Made by a program: the position numbers and the translations under genes. Positions 23,127 through 31,904 of a DNA stretch of 64,000 bases are shown here, piece by piece; the stretch's first letter is position 1, and each line of letters starts with the position of its first letter. Location: positions 1,860,001 to 1,924,000 of the forward strand of contig OY970321.1 in assembly GCA_963716735.1 (NCBI GenBank). Direction: 5' to 3'. The stretch comes from VRUE01 sp963716735. GTDB taxonomy: Bacteria > Actinomycetota > Thermoleophilia > Solirubrobacterales > 70-9. Below the pieces are notes generated by a model. It searched no databases, was not told the DNA's origin, and worked only from the letters and a program-made list of their open reading frames with translations.

Positions 23127-24384
23127 CTCCGAGCTGTACGAGCGGGCTCTGCGAGTCATACCGGGTGGGGTCAACTCGCCTGTCCGAGCGATGCAGCAGA
23201 TTGGTCGCGAGCCGATCTTCATCGAGCGCGGAGAGGGCTGCGAGCTGATCGATGTCGACGGCAACCGCTACGTCGACTGGGTCTGCTCTTGGGGCCCGCT
23301 GGTCCTTGGTCACGCCCACCCGACCGTCGTCAGCGCTGTCGGCGATGCCGCTGCCCGCGGGACCAGCTACGGGGCGCCGACCCCCGCGGAGGTCGAGCTG
23401 GCCGAGGCTGTCGCCGCAAGGGTTCCGTCCGTGGAGATGCTGCGGATGACGAGCTCTGGCACCGAGGCGGCGATGAGCGCGGTCCGTCTGGCCCGAGCTG
23501 TGACCGGTCGCGAGGTCGTGGTCAAGTTCGCAGGGGCCTACCACGGCCATTCCGACGGCCTCCTCGCCGACGCGGGGTCGGGTCTGGCGACGCTTGCCAT
23601 CCCCGGCAGCCCGGGGGTGACCGCCGCGCAGACGGCGGGAACGGTCGTCGTGCCCTGGAACGATCGCGAGGCTGTCAGTCGCGCCCTCGCCGAACACCCG
23701 GTTGCCGCGCTGCTCGCCGAGCCGCTGCCAGCCAACATGGGGGTTGTTCCGGCAGAACCGGGCTTTCTCGAGTTCCTCCGCGCCGCCACCCACGAAGCGG
23801 GCGCGCTGCTCGTCTTCGACGAGGTGATCAGTGGTTTCAGGGTCTCCGCGGGTGGCGCCCAAGAGCTCTTCGGCGTCGAACCCGACCTGACTGTGCTCGG
23901 CAAGGTGCTCGGCGGTGGCTTGCCCACCGCCGCGTTCGGTGGGCAGGCGTCGACGATGGAACGCATCGCCCCCGCCGGCGACGTCTACCAGGCAGGAACG
24001 CTGTCGGGGAACCCACTGGCCATGGCAGCCGGTTTGGCAACGCTGAGCCAGCTCGATGTCGCGGCATACCAGCGCCTCGAGGCGCTGACCGAGCGTCTCG
24101 CGGCGGGCCTCTCCGAGCTCGCCGACGGTCGGCCGCTCCAGGTCGAGTCAGCCCCCGGCCTGCTTACCCTCTTCTTCAGCGCCGATCCGGTGACCGACTT
24201 CGCCACCGCGGCCGCCTGTGACCTCGAAGCCCACGCGCGTTTCTGCCGGGCGCTGCTCGCCCGCGGCATCTACCCGCCTCCGTCGCAGTTCGAGGCCTGG
24301 TTCGTCTCGCTCGCCCACGGGGAGGGCGAGATCGCTCGCACGCTCGAGGCCGCTGAGGAGTCGCTCGGAGAGGCACTGCGGTGA
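23113..24384 (+). CDS. hemL: Glutamate-1-semialdehyde 2,1-aminomutase, apparent CTG start
   Basis: PLP enzyme producing 5-aminolevulinate from glutamate-1-semialdehyde. Signatures: SSELYERALRVIPGGVNSP, WVCSWGPLVLGHAHP, GTEAAMSAVRLAR, FAGAYHGHSDG, LLVFDEVISGFRVS and the PLP lysine in LGKVLGGGLPTAAFGG; AGTLSGNPLAMAAG near the end. About 423 residues if the CTG at 23113 is used. The frame has no ATG, GTG or TTG at the expected start: the first ATG (23191) would delete conserved N-terminal residues, and no normal start lies just upstream. It overlaps the AhbAB stop, so coupled translation from CTG is likely. Confidence 0.93.
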   Translation: MNTRSSELYERALRVIPGGVNSPVRAMQQIGREPIFIERGEGCELIDVDGNRYVDWVCSWGPLVLGHAHPTVVSAVGDAAARGTSYGAPTPAEVELAEAVAARVPSVEMLRMTSSGTEAAMSAVRLARAVTGREVVVKFAGAYHGHSDGLLADAGSGLATLAIPGSPGVTAAQTAGTVVVPWNDREAVSRALAEHPVAALLAEPLPANMGVVPAEPGFLEFLRAATHEAGALLVFDEVISGFRVSAGGAQELFGVEPDLTVLGKVLGGGLPTAAFGGQASTMERIAPAGDVYQAGTLSGNPLAMAAGLATLSQLDVAAYQRLEALTERLAAGLSELADGRPLQVESAPGLLTLFFSADPVTDFATAAACDLEAHARFCRALLARGIYPPPSQFEAWFVSLAHGEGEIARTLEAAEESLGEALR

Positions 24385-24770
24385 GCGAGCCATTGCGCCT
24401 TCTCGCCGAGCAGCTGCGAGAGGAGCGAACCCCGATCTCGGATCATGTGGCCGCCGCGCCCGCCGCGACCACCGATCTGCCCGCCGAGCACGCCTACGTG
24501 TTCGAGGCCGTGCGCGAGGGCTACCTCCTCCACTACGGCGACTCGCGCCTGCTCGCCGGCCACGACGACGACCTGGCGCTACTGGCGGGCGACTACCTCT
24601 ACGCTCTCGGCATCGAGCGCCTGGCGACGCTGGGCGACACCGCCGCCGTCCTCGCCCTCGCCGACCTGATCAGCTCATCTGCCCAGCTCCACACCGAAGG
24701 CCGAGAGGCCGAGCTCCCAGCTCTTTGGCGTCAGGCCGAACTTCAGCTTGACGAGAGACCATCCCGGTAG
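24381..24770 (+). CDS. Conserved-looking hypothetical protein resembling part of a polyprenyl synthase
   Basis: A 129-residue protein with no family I can name. Residues ~55-100 (DDDLALLAGDYLYALGIERL followed by ATLGDTAAVLALADLISSSA) resemble the GDxLFxxAxxLLxxxGD helix pair of trans-prenyl diphosphate synthases, as seen in the full-length synthase at 32581-33546 of this window, but both DDxxD catalytic motifs are absent. It could be a non-catalytic partner or a chance helical similarity. GTG at 24381 overlaps hemL by 4 nt. Its last codons (DERPSR and stop) are inside the left arm of element B'. Confidence 0.7.
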   Translation: MSEPLRLLAEQLREERTPISDHVAAAPAATTDLPAEHAYVFEAVREGYLLHYGDSRLLAGHDDDLALLAGDYLYALGIERLATLGDTAAVLALADLISSSAQLHTEGREAELPALWRQAELQLDERPSR

Positions 24771-24870
24771 GGGTGAAACGTCTTGTACTTTTTCGTTGAG
24801 CGCTCTGGGCGTCAGCCGTAGCCCAGCCCATCGAAAAAGTTAAGTGAAACCCCTACCGGGATGGTCTCTC
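24753..24870. repeat. Inverted-repeat element B' (22-bp perfect arms; inverted relative of element B)
   Basis: Arms 24753-24774 and 24849-24870 are perfect 22-bp reverse complements (GAGAGACCATCCCGGTAGGG...). The interior matches the reverse complement of element B: CCCGGTAGGGGTTTCACTTA... (29 nt) and TCAACGAAAAAGTACAAGAC... (37 nt) are identical, with CGGCTGACGCCC conserved in the loop. Outer arm bases differ from B in matched, complementary fashion. It lies between two convergent genes, containing the stop of one and ending 4 bp before the stop of the other. Confidence 0.92.
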
Positions 24871-24874
24871 ACGC

Positions 24875-25651
24875 CTACTTAACGGTGCAGTCGCGCACCA
24901 ACGTAGTTGTCACGTGATTGCCACCGGCAAAGCCAAAGTTCGATTTGGCGAACTTGTAGACGGCACCCGGGAAACCTTCGGGAGCCGCGCAGCCGGCATT
25001 CACGTAGCTGTAGTGCTGCCCCTGGTAGACGTAGCGGCGCTGCAGCTTCATGTCGAAGTGCGTCACGTACGCCCATTTACGGGCCGACTTCGGTAGTGAC
25101 GTCTTGATCACCGTGCCGAATTCCCCACTCGCCTCGACGATTTTGAAATTGAGGACGAATGCCGACGGTGGCTTGAGCCCGTAAACCTGGGCCAGCAGAC
25201 GCCGGTTACCGCCGGACCGTTTCGCGTGGAAGACGAGCATCGGGCCCGTGAACGTAAACGGGGGCTGGTTGGCGAGGTGGACGCGCACCTGAACATGACC
25301 GCTGCCGACGATCGCGCTGCCGCAGATCCTCTTTGCGGCATTGATCGTCGCCGGCTGGATCTTGCGCACCCTGCAGCTCGGCAGACCGCGGTCGGCGATC
25401 TTGCCCGCCTTGTTGATGCCGATTGAGATCGTCCGCAGCTGCGGCGGTGGGTCGACCCCTTCGGCCGATTTGAAGGTGCTGTCGATGGTGACCGCGACCG
25501 GCGCCACGCCGGTACGGGGAAGCGCTCGGGGGGCGATGCCGCCATCGAAGGAGACGATGACATCGCCCTGCTTTTCGACCTCCCCCCGCGCCACCGTGGC
25601 GCTGCCGAGCACCACGAGCAGAGCCACCGGAATGAGCCAGAGGCGCCGCAC
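24875..25651 (-). CDS. Secreted four-cysteine protein, paralogue 1 (function unknown)
   Basis: A 258-residue protein with a signal peptide (LWLIPVALLVVLGSATVARG) and a predicted extracytoplasmic beta-rich body. It is one of five related proteins in the window. Shared blocks include GGIAPRALPRTGVAPVAVTI near residue 40, the cysteine pair LPSCRV...RICGSAIVGSG, and late cysteines NAGCAAPEG and VRDCTVK. It is the most divergent of the five. Start GTG at 25651 lies 1 bp after the upstream gene's stop, so both are probably co-transcribed with each other and lie downstream of an MMPL transporter. Function not recognised. Confidence 0.75.
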   Translation of the reverse strand: MRRLWLIPVALLVVLGSATVARGEVEKQGDVIVSFDGGIAPRALPRTGVAPVAVTIDSTFKSAEGVDPPPQLRTISIGINKAGKIADRGLPSCRVRKIQPATINAAKRICGSAIVGSGHVQVRVHLANQPPFTFTGPMLVFHAKRSGGNRRLLAQVYGLKPPSAFVLNFKIVEASGEFGTVIKTSLPKSARKWAYVTHFDMKLQRRYVYQGQHYSYVNAGCAAPEGFPGAVYKFAKSNFGFAGGNHVTTTLVRDCTVK

Positions 25652-25652
25652 C

Positions 25653-26156
25653 TTAGATGAACCTCGAAGAGTCGATCCGGCATTCCTTGAAGTTGAAGCT
25701 GATCACGGTGTTATTGGCCTGATTGTTGTTCTTGTTGAGTTCCACCGCCAGCTTCTGCGCATGGAACTTGTCCTTGGCCTTCAGCGCCTTGCCGATCTTC
25801 TGCAGGAAAGTCTGCTCGTGTTCGAGGTAGCCGATCCATTTGGTCAGCTTCGCCGCGTCGGAGGTCGGCTGCGGCACGGCGGAAATCTTTCCGACCGCGG
25901 TGCCAAGGGCTGACGCGGCCCGGATGAAGCGCTTGCCGGCAGGCACGAGCTTGTCCTGCTTGACCTGTTCTTTGACGCCTTTGAGGATGCGGGAGTTGGC
26001 ATCGCTGTTCTGCTTGCAGATCGGCTCGACCCTTTCGACGTACGTGTCGCGGTCGATTTCTTCCGCGGCCAGTGCGACGGGGACCGCTGCGAGCAGCCCC
26101 ACGACCAAGGCCAGCCCCAGTACCGGCAGCGGCGACATCCTTGTTGAGCTTCCCAC
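25653..26156 (-). CDS. Secreted helical protein of unknown function
   Basis: A 167-residue protein with a signal peptide or N-terminal anchor (LPVLGLALVVGLLAAVPVALA) and a charged, mostly helical body: DRDTYVERVEPICKQNSDAN, FIRAASALGTAVGKISAVPQP, WIGYLEHEQTFLQKIGKALK. Two cysteines (PICKQ near residue 47 and FKECRI near 159) bracket the body and could form a disulfide. GTG at 26156 is supported by AGGAGG 9 nt upstream. I do not recognise the family. It sits between the MMPL transporter and secreted paralogue 1 on the same strand. Confidence 0.72.
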   Translation of the reverse strand: MGSSTRMSPLPVLGLALVVGLLAAVPVALAAEEIDRDTYVERVEPICKQNSDANSRILKGVKEQVKQDKLVPAGKRFIRAASALGTAVGKISAVPQPTSDAAKLTKWIGYLEHEQTFLQKIGKALKAKDKFHAQKLAVELNKNNNQANNTVISFNFKECRIDSSRFI

Positions 26157-26279
26157 TAGATCAGTCCTCCTGTTTGCTCTGCTCTGGCTGGTCCGGCGAT
26201 GACGCAGCGCGCCCAGCCGATCCCCCTGTTCTCAACCCTGGTATCAAAAATACACGAGTTCCTAGGGTCCGCACTACCG

Positions 26280-29200
26280 CTAACCCGCCCGCGATCCATG
26301 AAGATCGATTTCGGGCAAGATTTTCTCCAGCGGCCGCGGCAGCCACCAGACTCGATCTCCAAGCAGCAGCATCAGCGCCGGCAGCAGGACGATGCGGACG
26401 ACGGTGGCGTCGAGGATCACCGCGACCGTCAGACCGGTGCCGAGCTGGCTCACCGTGGCGATGTTGGCACCGGCGAAGGCGACGAAGACGGCCATCATGA
26501 TCGCCGCCGCGCCGGTGATCACGCCCGCGGTCTTGTCGAGGCCGAAGAGAATCGCCCCTTCGTTGGAGGAGTTGTTCTCGTAGTGCTCCCGCATCCGCAT
26601 CAGCAGGAACACGGCGTAGTCGATCGAGAGCCCGAAAATGATCCCGAAGATCCCCGCTGCCCCGATTGCGTCGACATACGTGTGGCCGCCCAGCGGCCAA
26701 CCGGCCGGGACGTCGAAGAGCAGGGTGAGCACACCGAAGGCGACCGCGACCGTAACCAGGTTGAGCGCTACGGCGATCGCCGCCAGCAGCAGCGCCCGCA
26801 GGATGACGACCAAGATCAGGAAGGTGGCGAGCGTGATCACGCCGATCATCAGCGGGATCCGTTCGGAGATGACGTAGGTGTAATCGATCAGTTCGGCTGC
26901 CGCGCCGGTGACGCCGGTGGTGGCGCCGGTCGCCGCCGCCAGGCCGTCCGCGTCTTTCCTCAGCCGCTCGTTCAACGCGGTCGAGCCGGCCGTGTTGAAG
27001 GTGTAGCGGGGGATCACGATCATCTGCGCCGCCTGGCCGGTGTTTTCGAGGTCGATGATGCCGGCGGCTCCCTTTCTATCCTTCTCAGGGGCGCCGGCCA
27101 GAGTGGACAGGACGAAGTAGCCCGAGTTGAACAACCCCGGCGATTTGTCGCGCAGGCGGTCGACTTTGCGGTTGACCCGCTTGGCGCTGACGGCCACTTC
27201 GGCATGGCCCTGGTGCAGGTTGGTCTCCAGCGGCTCGGAGCGTTCAAAGCCTTCCGCCAGGTGTTCTTCGAGCTGTACCGCGCCGCCGCTGATCTTGCCC
27301 AGGCCGTCCGCCAGTTTTCCGGAGGCGCCCTCGAGCTTGCCGATCGCGCCGGGCAGCTCGCCGGTGCGGCGGGCGATCGTGGCGGCGCCTTTGTGCAGTT
27401 CAGCCCCCGCGTCCGCCAGCTTGGTCTGTCCGTCGTGCAGGCGCGTCGCCTGGCCCCTCAGCCGCCGCGCTTCGTTGCGGGCGATCGCCAGCGATTCGAC
27501 CAGCCTTTCCGCTTCCCGCACTTGTGGTGCGAGGCTGGGATCGGTGGCGGCCCTTTCCTTCAGTTCGGCACGTAGGCCGCGGGCCCGATCCAAGCCGTTG
27601 CCTTCGAGGCCGTTGAGCAGGTCCTCGGAGGCGCCTTCCACGGAGAAGGCGCCGAGCTGCGCGGTGCGCTGTCCTTCGGCCAGCTTGCCCGAGCCGTCGG
27701 CGAGGCGGTTGAGCGCGTCGGACGCTTTGGCCGCCCCCGTGCCGAGCTTTGCGATCGCCCCCTCGAGCTGCCCGGCCCCACCGCCTGCCCGGCCCGTCCC
27801 GTTGGCGATCAGGCCGGCGACGGAGCTCGCCTGGTTGAACCCGGAGCGCAGCCGCCCCACGCCGTCGGCAGCCCTGCCCAATTTCTTCCCCAGGCCGGTC
27901 AGCTGTTCGGGGTTTGATTCGCCACGGCCGGCGATCAGGTCATTGCCGCTCTTCTGCAGCGGCTTTACCTGCTTCTTGATCTGCGCCGGCCCGATCACCG
28001 CCTGGACGCCGGGGTCGTTGGCGATCCGTCGCTGCCAGCGAGTCAGGGCCCCGAGGGTGTCACCTTCGGTGATCGGGCCCTTGTTGGAGACCGCGACGAC
28101 GACGAAGGGGGCTTCCCAGCCGGGCCCGATCGAGTCGGCGATCAGTTCGGCTTCCTCGCGGGCGGGGTTTGAGGTTGGCAGCTGCTCGGCGCTGGGCGGG
28201 CCTGTCTTCAGCGAGAGAGCCGGTGCCGCCAGCAACATGACGACGATGCCGATGACGACAACCGCCACCAGCGGCCGGCTGAGCGCACCGCGCACCAGCG
28301 TCATCACCCCTTCGCCACCACCGTTCCCGCCGATTCGCCAGCGGTTGACGTTGTAACCGGTGACGACCAGTAGAGCCGGCCCGACCAGGGTGGCGACGAC
28401 GACGCTGATCCCGGTGACGATGATCGCCGTGCCCGCCAGTGAGATCAGCAGCGTCCCCGGCATCACGAAGAGCGTCACCAGCATCGCCAGGAAGAGGGTC
28501 GAACCCGCAAACGCGGTCGTGCGCCCCGCGGTGCGGCGGGTCATCCGCGCCGCCTCCGGCGGCGCCGTTCCCGCCTCCAGCTCCTCGCGGAAGCGCGAGA
28601 CCATCAAGAGGGCATAGTCGACCCCGAGCGCCAGCCCCATCATCGTGCACACGGTCAGCGCGAAACCGTCGATCGTGATCCAGTTGGCGGCGATCGCGAG
28701 CACGCCGCGAGAGGCGGTGACCGTAACCGCGCCGAAGGCGAGCGGGATAGCCGCGGCTATCGGCGAGCGGAAGACGAGCAGCAGGACGAGCAGCAGGAAG
28801 GGAATCGCGATCAGCTCGGCGACCTCGGTCGAGTGGACCGACTCATCGATGGTCGCCCGGGAGAGACTGGCGAAGCCACTCTCCGCCGCGCTGACCGGCG
28901 GGGTGATCTGTTCGTCGAGCGTGCGGTCCAGATAAGGGACCGTGTTCTCAACTGCCTCGTCGGCGCTGACGTGGAAGTCGACCAGGATCAGCGCCTTGCG
29001 CGGGCTGGGGCGGAGATTGTCGACGCTGCCCCTGTCCCAGGGAGAGATGGTCGTCACCGCCGGGTCGGTTCGCAGCTTGCGGATCAGCGCCGGCCCCTGC
29101 CGGTCCAATTCGCCCGCGGGGCCCCGCAGGAGGATCGCGAACGGGGCGGTGTCGCCGAAGTAGCGGTGCACCAGCTCGGCGGCCTTGCCCGACTCGGTCC

Positions 29201-29378
29201 CCGGAACGCTGAGCGAGGTCGGGCGCAGCTTGTCCTCGACTCCCTGGCCGAGCACGGCAAGCACGGCGATCACGACCACGGCCACCGCGAGCAGCGCACG
29301 AGGCTTGCGTAGCGCAAGCGGCACCCGCCCGCGCGGCGGTGCGGCGGTGCGGTCGCTTTCTCCTCGACTCCGCCTCAT
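26280..29378 (-). CDS. MMPL/RND-family transporter 1
   Basis: A 1032-residue RND-type membrane protein with two repeats, each an initial helix, an extracytoplasmic porter domain and a five-helix block. The repeat markers are GLALGVDYALLMVSRFREEL (about residue 235) and IFGLSIDYAVFLLMRMREHY (about 935). The second extracytoplasmic loop is long, repetitive and rich in L/G/A helices (about 430-760), resembling YhgE-type coiled loops. MMPL proteins commonly export lipids or hopanoids; the cargo here is unknown. It closely resembles MMPL 2 at 37651-40971. The proton-relay Asp residues are in the two motifs above. Confidence 0.9.
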   Translation of the reverse strand: MRRSRGESDRTAAPPRGRVPLALRKPRALLAVAVVVIAVLAVLGQGVEDKLRPTSLSVPGTESGKAAELVHRYFGDTAPFAILLRGPAGELDRQGPALIRKLRTDPAVTTISPWDRGSVDNLRPSPRKALILVDFHVSADEAVENTVPYLDRTLDEQITPPVSAAESGFASLSRATIDESVHSTEVAELIAIPFLLLVLLLVFRSPIAAAIPLAFGAVTVTASRGVLAIAANWITIDGFALTVCTMMGLALGVDYALLMVSRFREELEAGTAPPEAARMTRRTAGRTTAFAGSTLFLAMLVTLFVMPGTLLISLAGTAIIVTGISVVVATLVGPALLVVTGYNVNRWRIGGNGGGEGVMTLVRGALSRPLVAVVVIGIVVMLLAAPALSLKTGPPSAEQLPTSNPAREEAELIADSIGPGWEAPFVVVAVSNKGPITEGDTLGALTRWQRRIANDPGVQAVIGPAQIKKQVKPLQKSGNDLIAGRGESNPEQLTGLGKKLGRAADGVGRLRSGFNQASSVAGLIANGTGRAGGGAGQLEGAIAKLGTGAAKASDALNRLADGSGKLAEGQRTAQLGAFSVEGASEDLLNGLEGNGLDRARGLRAELKERAATDPSLAPQVREAERLVESLAIARNEARRLRGQATRLHDGQTKLADAGAELHKGAATIARRTGELPGAIGKLEGASGKLADGLGKISGGAVQLEEHLAEGFERSEPLETNLHQGHAEVAVSAKRVNRKVDRLRDKSPGLFNSGYFVLSTLAGAPEKDRKGAAGIIDLENTGQAAQMIVIPRYTFNTAGSTALNERLRKDADGLAAATGATTGVTGAAAELIDYTYVISERIPLMIGVITLATFLILVVILRALLLAAIAVALNLVTVAVAFGVLTLLFDVPAGWPLGGHTYVDAIGAAGIFGIIFGLSIDYAVFLLMRMREHYENNSSNEGAILFGLDKTAGVITGAAAIMMAVFVAFAGANIATVSQLGTGLTVAVILDATVVRIVLLPALMLLLGDRVWWLPRPLEKILPEIDLHGSRAG

Positions 29379-29604
29379 CGGCGGGCGGCGGCTCGACAGA
29401 TTTTTAGTCTCCCCTCCCAGGAATGCAGCCGGTCCCGCACCGGCAAGAAACAGGCTAGGTGCTTATACCAGCCTGCCGGCTCTGGCGGCGCTCTCCGTTA
29501 ACCTTCTGTACACAAAGGCCCAGGGGGCGAGGACCCGTCTGGACCCATGACCTCGGTCTGGCCGCCAAGGCAATAAACTGCTCGCCCCTTGCACCTGGCG
29601 AACA

Positions 29605-30279
29605 TTGGCTGACGAGGCGAACAAGCGAAACGGAGCCGAGGGCGTGAGCCCTGCGGAGCGGGCGAAGCCTGCTCCTCCCGGCTACTTCGAGGGCGAGTCG
29701 ATGACTCGTCGTCGTGCCTTCACGATCGCCGCCCAGGGTCTCGGCGGCATCGCCGGCGCCGCGATCGTGCTGCCCGCCGTCGGCTTCGCCGTGGCGCCGA
29801 TCTTCCACCGCGGCAAGGAGCGCTGGGAGGCGGTCGGTCCGGTCAGCGACTTCGTCGAAGACACCTATCGCCAGGTCGTCTTCACCGAAACGGAGGGGAT
29901 CGGCGATGCCGGCAAGACGACGGCATACGTTCGCAAGGGCTCGCGGCAGTTTGGCGAGGATCCGAAGTCGATGGTCGCTGTCTCCAACCGCTGTGTCCAC
30001 CTCGGCTGCCCGGTGCGCTTCGTCGAGGCGGCCGGCAACTTCATCTGCCCCTGCCACGGCGGGGTCTACGACTTCCAGGGCAAACGCATCGGCGGCCCGC
30101 CGGTGCGACCGCTTGACCAGTTCCAGACGCGGATTCGCAACGGGCAGGTCGAGCTTGGTCCGCGCTACAGCGTCACCTCTCAGCTAGAGCCGGTACGCGC
30201 CCGCGACCCGGGCGAGTTCACCGGCGGCGTCTGGGAATATCTGTACCCGCCCCGCCCCTCCACCTTCCCGCCGCCATGA
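29605..30279 (+). CDS. qcrA: Menaquinol-cytochrome c reductase Rieske iron-sulfur subunit
   Basis: Rieske subunit of a bc-type complex: electron transfer from menaquinol to cytochrome c. The 224-residue product has a single N-terminal membrane helix after a twin-arginine-like motif (TRRRAFTIAAQGLGGIAGAA), followed by the [2Fe-2S] ligands CVHLGC and CPCHGGVYD. TTG at 29605 is one start option; GTG at 29644 is another. The Tat-like signal fits with tatA and tatC further downstream. It is followed by qcrB with a 4-nt overlap. Confidence 0.94.
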   Translation: MADEANKRNGAEGVSPAERAKPAPPGYFEGESMTRRRAFTIAAQGLGGIAGAAIVLPAVGFAVAPIFHRGKERWEAVGPVSDFVEDTYRQVVFTETEGIGDAGKTTAYVRKGSRQFGEDPKSMVAVSNRCVHLGCPVRFVEAAGNFICPCHGGVYDFQGKRIGGPPVRPLDQFQTRIRNGQVELGPRYSVTSQLEPVRARDPGEFTGGVWEYLYPPRPSTFPPP

Positions 30280-31163
30280 AGCTCGACTCGTTGATCCCCG
30301 CGCCACTGCGCAAACCGGCCAAGCCGGGGCAGGGCAACGGTGCCAAGGCCGCCGCCCCGGCCGACCTCAAGACCGCTCCGCCGGAGCGACCCTCCGACGC
30401 GCAGCGCCTCGGCGACCGCGCCAAAGACGCGCCCGCCGACGTCCTCGCTTGGGTCGACCAGCGCACCGCCGCCTCCGGCTTCCTCACCGGGATGCTCTAC
30501 CGCAAGGTGCCGAAGGGAACCAACTGGTTCTACACGCTCGGCTCCGCCACCCTGATCGCTTTCGTCGTGCAGGCGGTGACCGGCGTCTTCCTGGCGATGT
30601 TCTACACGCCGTCCGCGACCCAGGCCTACGCCTCGATCGCCCACATCAATAACGACGTCTTCCTCGGCCAGTTCGTGCACGGGATGCACAAGTGGGGCTC
30701 GAGCGTGATGGTGATCCTGGTCTTCCTCCACATGGGCCGCACCTTCTTCTTCGGCGCTTACAAGTACCCGCGCGAGCTCAACTGGGTGATCGGCGTCGTG
30801 CTGCTGATCCTGACGATGACGATGGCCTTTACCGGTTACCTGCTGCCCTTCGACCAGCGCTCCTTCTGGGCCTCGGTGGTCGGGATCAACATCAACGGCA
30901 CCGGCCCGGTGGTCGGCCCCTACTTGAGCGACTTCCTCCGCGCCGGCCCCGAGCTGGGAGCGACGACGCTGTCGCGCTTCTACGCGATTCACATGCTGCT
31001 CGTGCCCGGCGCGATCATCGCCCTGATCGGCGCCCACCTCTACCTGGTGGTCAAGCTGGGCACCACGGCGCCGCCCTGGTTGCGTGCTGAGAAGCCCAAG
31101 GTCGCCGCCCCGGTCGCCCCGCTACAGGCCGGCGTAGAGGGCAACGGCGGAGAGCCGCGATGA
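30276..31163 (+). CDS. qcrB: Cytochrome b subunit of the bc complex (N-terminal, b6-like half)
   Basis: A 295-residue diheme cytochrome b6-like protein with four core helices. Histidine-bearing helices are visible in GQFVHGMHKWGSSVMVILVF with LHMGRTFFFGAYKYP, and in SRFYAIHMLLVPGAIIALIG with AHLYLVVKLG; the quinone-site helix includes LLPFDQRSFWASVVG. About 75 extra N-terminal residues, rich in A/K/P, precede the core. ATG at 30276 overlaps qcrA, and the stop overlaps the next gene, so the three subunits form one operon. Confidence 0.93.
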   Translation: MKLDSLIPAPLRKPAKPGQGNGAKAAAPADLKTAPPERPSDAQRLGDRAKDAPADVLAWVDQRTAASGFLTGMLYRKVPKGTNWFYTLGSATLIAFVVQAVTGVFLAMFYTPSATQAYASIAHINNDVFLGQFVHGMHKWGSSVMVILVFLHMGRTFFFGAYKYPRELNWVIGVVLLILTMTMAFTGYLLPFDQRSFWASVVGININGTGPVVGPYLSDFLRAGPELGATTLSRFYAIHMLLVPGAIIALIGAHLYLVVKLGTTAPPWLRAEKPKVAAPVAPLQAGVEGNGGEPR

Positions 31164-31861
31164 AGCCCAGCGAGAAGCAGGCATACCTCGAGGAGTACGA
31201 GCTGCTGAAGAAGAAGGGCAAGCCCTTCTTCCCCTACGCGGTGCTGAAGGACTCGGCGATGATGCTGATCGTCGTCGGCGTGATCATCGCGATGTCGATC
31301 GTGCTCGGCGCCGAGCAGGGGCCAAAGGCCGACCCGACCTCAACCAGCTACGTGCCGCGGCCCGAGTGGTACTTCTTCTTCCTCTTCGAGCTTCTGCGCG
31401 TAATCAAGCCGCCCGAGCTCGTCCCGATCGCGACGATCGGCATCCCGACGATCTGCATGGTCCTGCTTCTGCTGCTGCCGTTCTATGACCGCGGCCCGGA
31501 GCGCAACCCGGCACGGCGACCGATCGCGACCACCGCCGGCGTGTTGACGATCATCGCGATGGCGTATCTCACCTTCCTCGGTGCCACCGGCGGCTCGCCG
31601 ACCGAGATCGAGATGAAGGTCGCGCCCCGCTATGAGGCCGGCAAGGAGGTCGTCGCCGGATCCGGCTGCCTCGCCTGCCACAAGCTGGGCGAGAACGGCA
31701 ACAATGGGCCGGGGCCCGAACTTACCCACATCGCCCAGCGCATCCCTCGCGCCGCGATCGTCCGCTCGGTAGAGATCGGCCCGGGTATCATGCCCTCCTT
31801 CCGCGATCTACCGCCGAAGAAGCTCAACGAGCTCGCCGATTTCCTCTCCTCACTCGACTAA
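31160..31861 (+). CDS. qcrC: Cytochrome b (subunit IV-like) / cytochrome c fusion subunit
   Basis: A 233-residue protein joining a subunit-IV-like half of cytochrome b to a C-terminal cytochrome c domain. The b half has YVPRPEWYFFFLFELLRVIK (the PEWY quinol-site motif) and three helices (MLIVVGVIIAMSIVLG; IATIGIPTICMVLLLLLPFY; VLTIIAMAYLTFLGATG). The c domain has the haem-binding CLACH motif in GSGCLACHKLGENG and an axial methionine candidate in GPGIMPSFRDL. This is the Bacillus QcrC arrangement rather than the diheme QcrC of mycobacteria and Streptomyces. Confidence 0.92.
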   Translation: MKPSEKQAYLEEYELLKKKGKPFFPYAVLKDSAMMLIVVGVIIAMSIVLGAEQGPKADPTSTSYVPRPEWYFFFLFELLRVIKPPELVPIATIGIPTICMVLLLLLPFYDRGPERNPARRPIATTAGVLTIIAMAYLTFLGATGGSPTEIEMKVAPRYEAGKEVVAGSGCLACHKLGENGNNGPGPELTHIAQRIPRAAIVRSVEIGPGIMPSFRDLPPKKLNELADFLSSLD

Positions 31862-31904
31862 ACCTTCCAGGGACTCCGCCCAGTTCGCGGGGCAGGTCAA
31901 CCGC

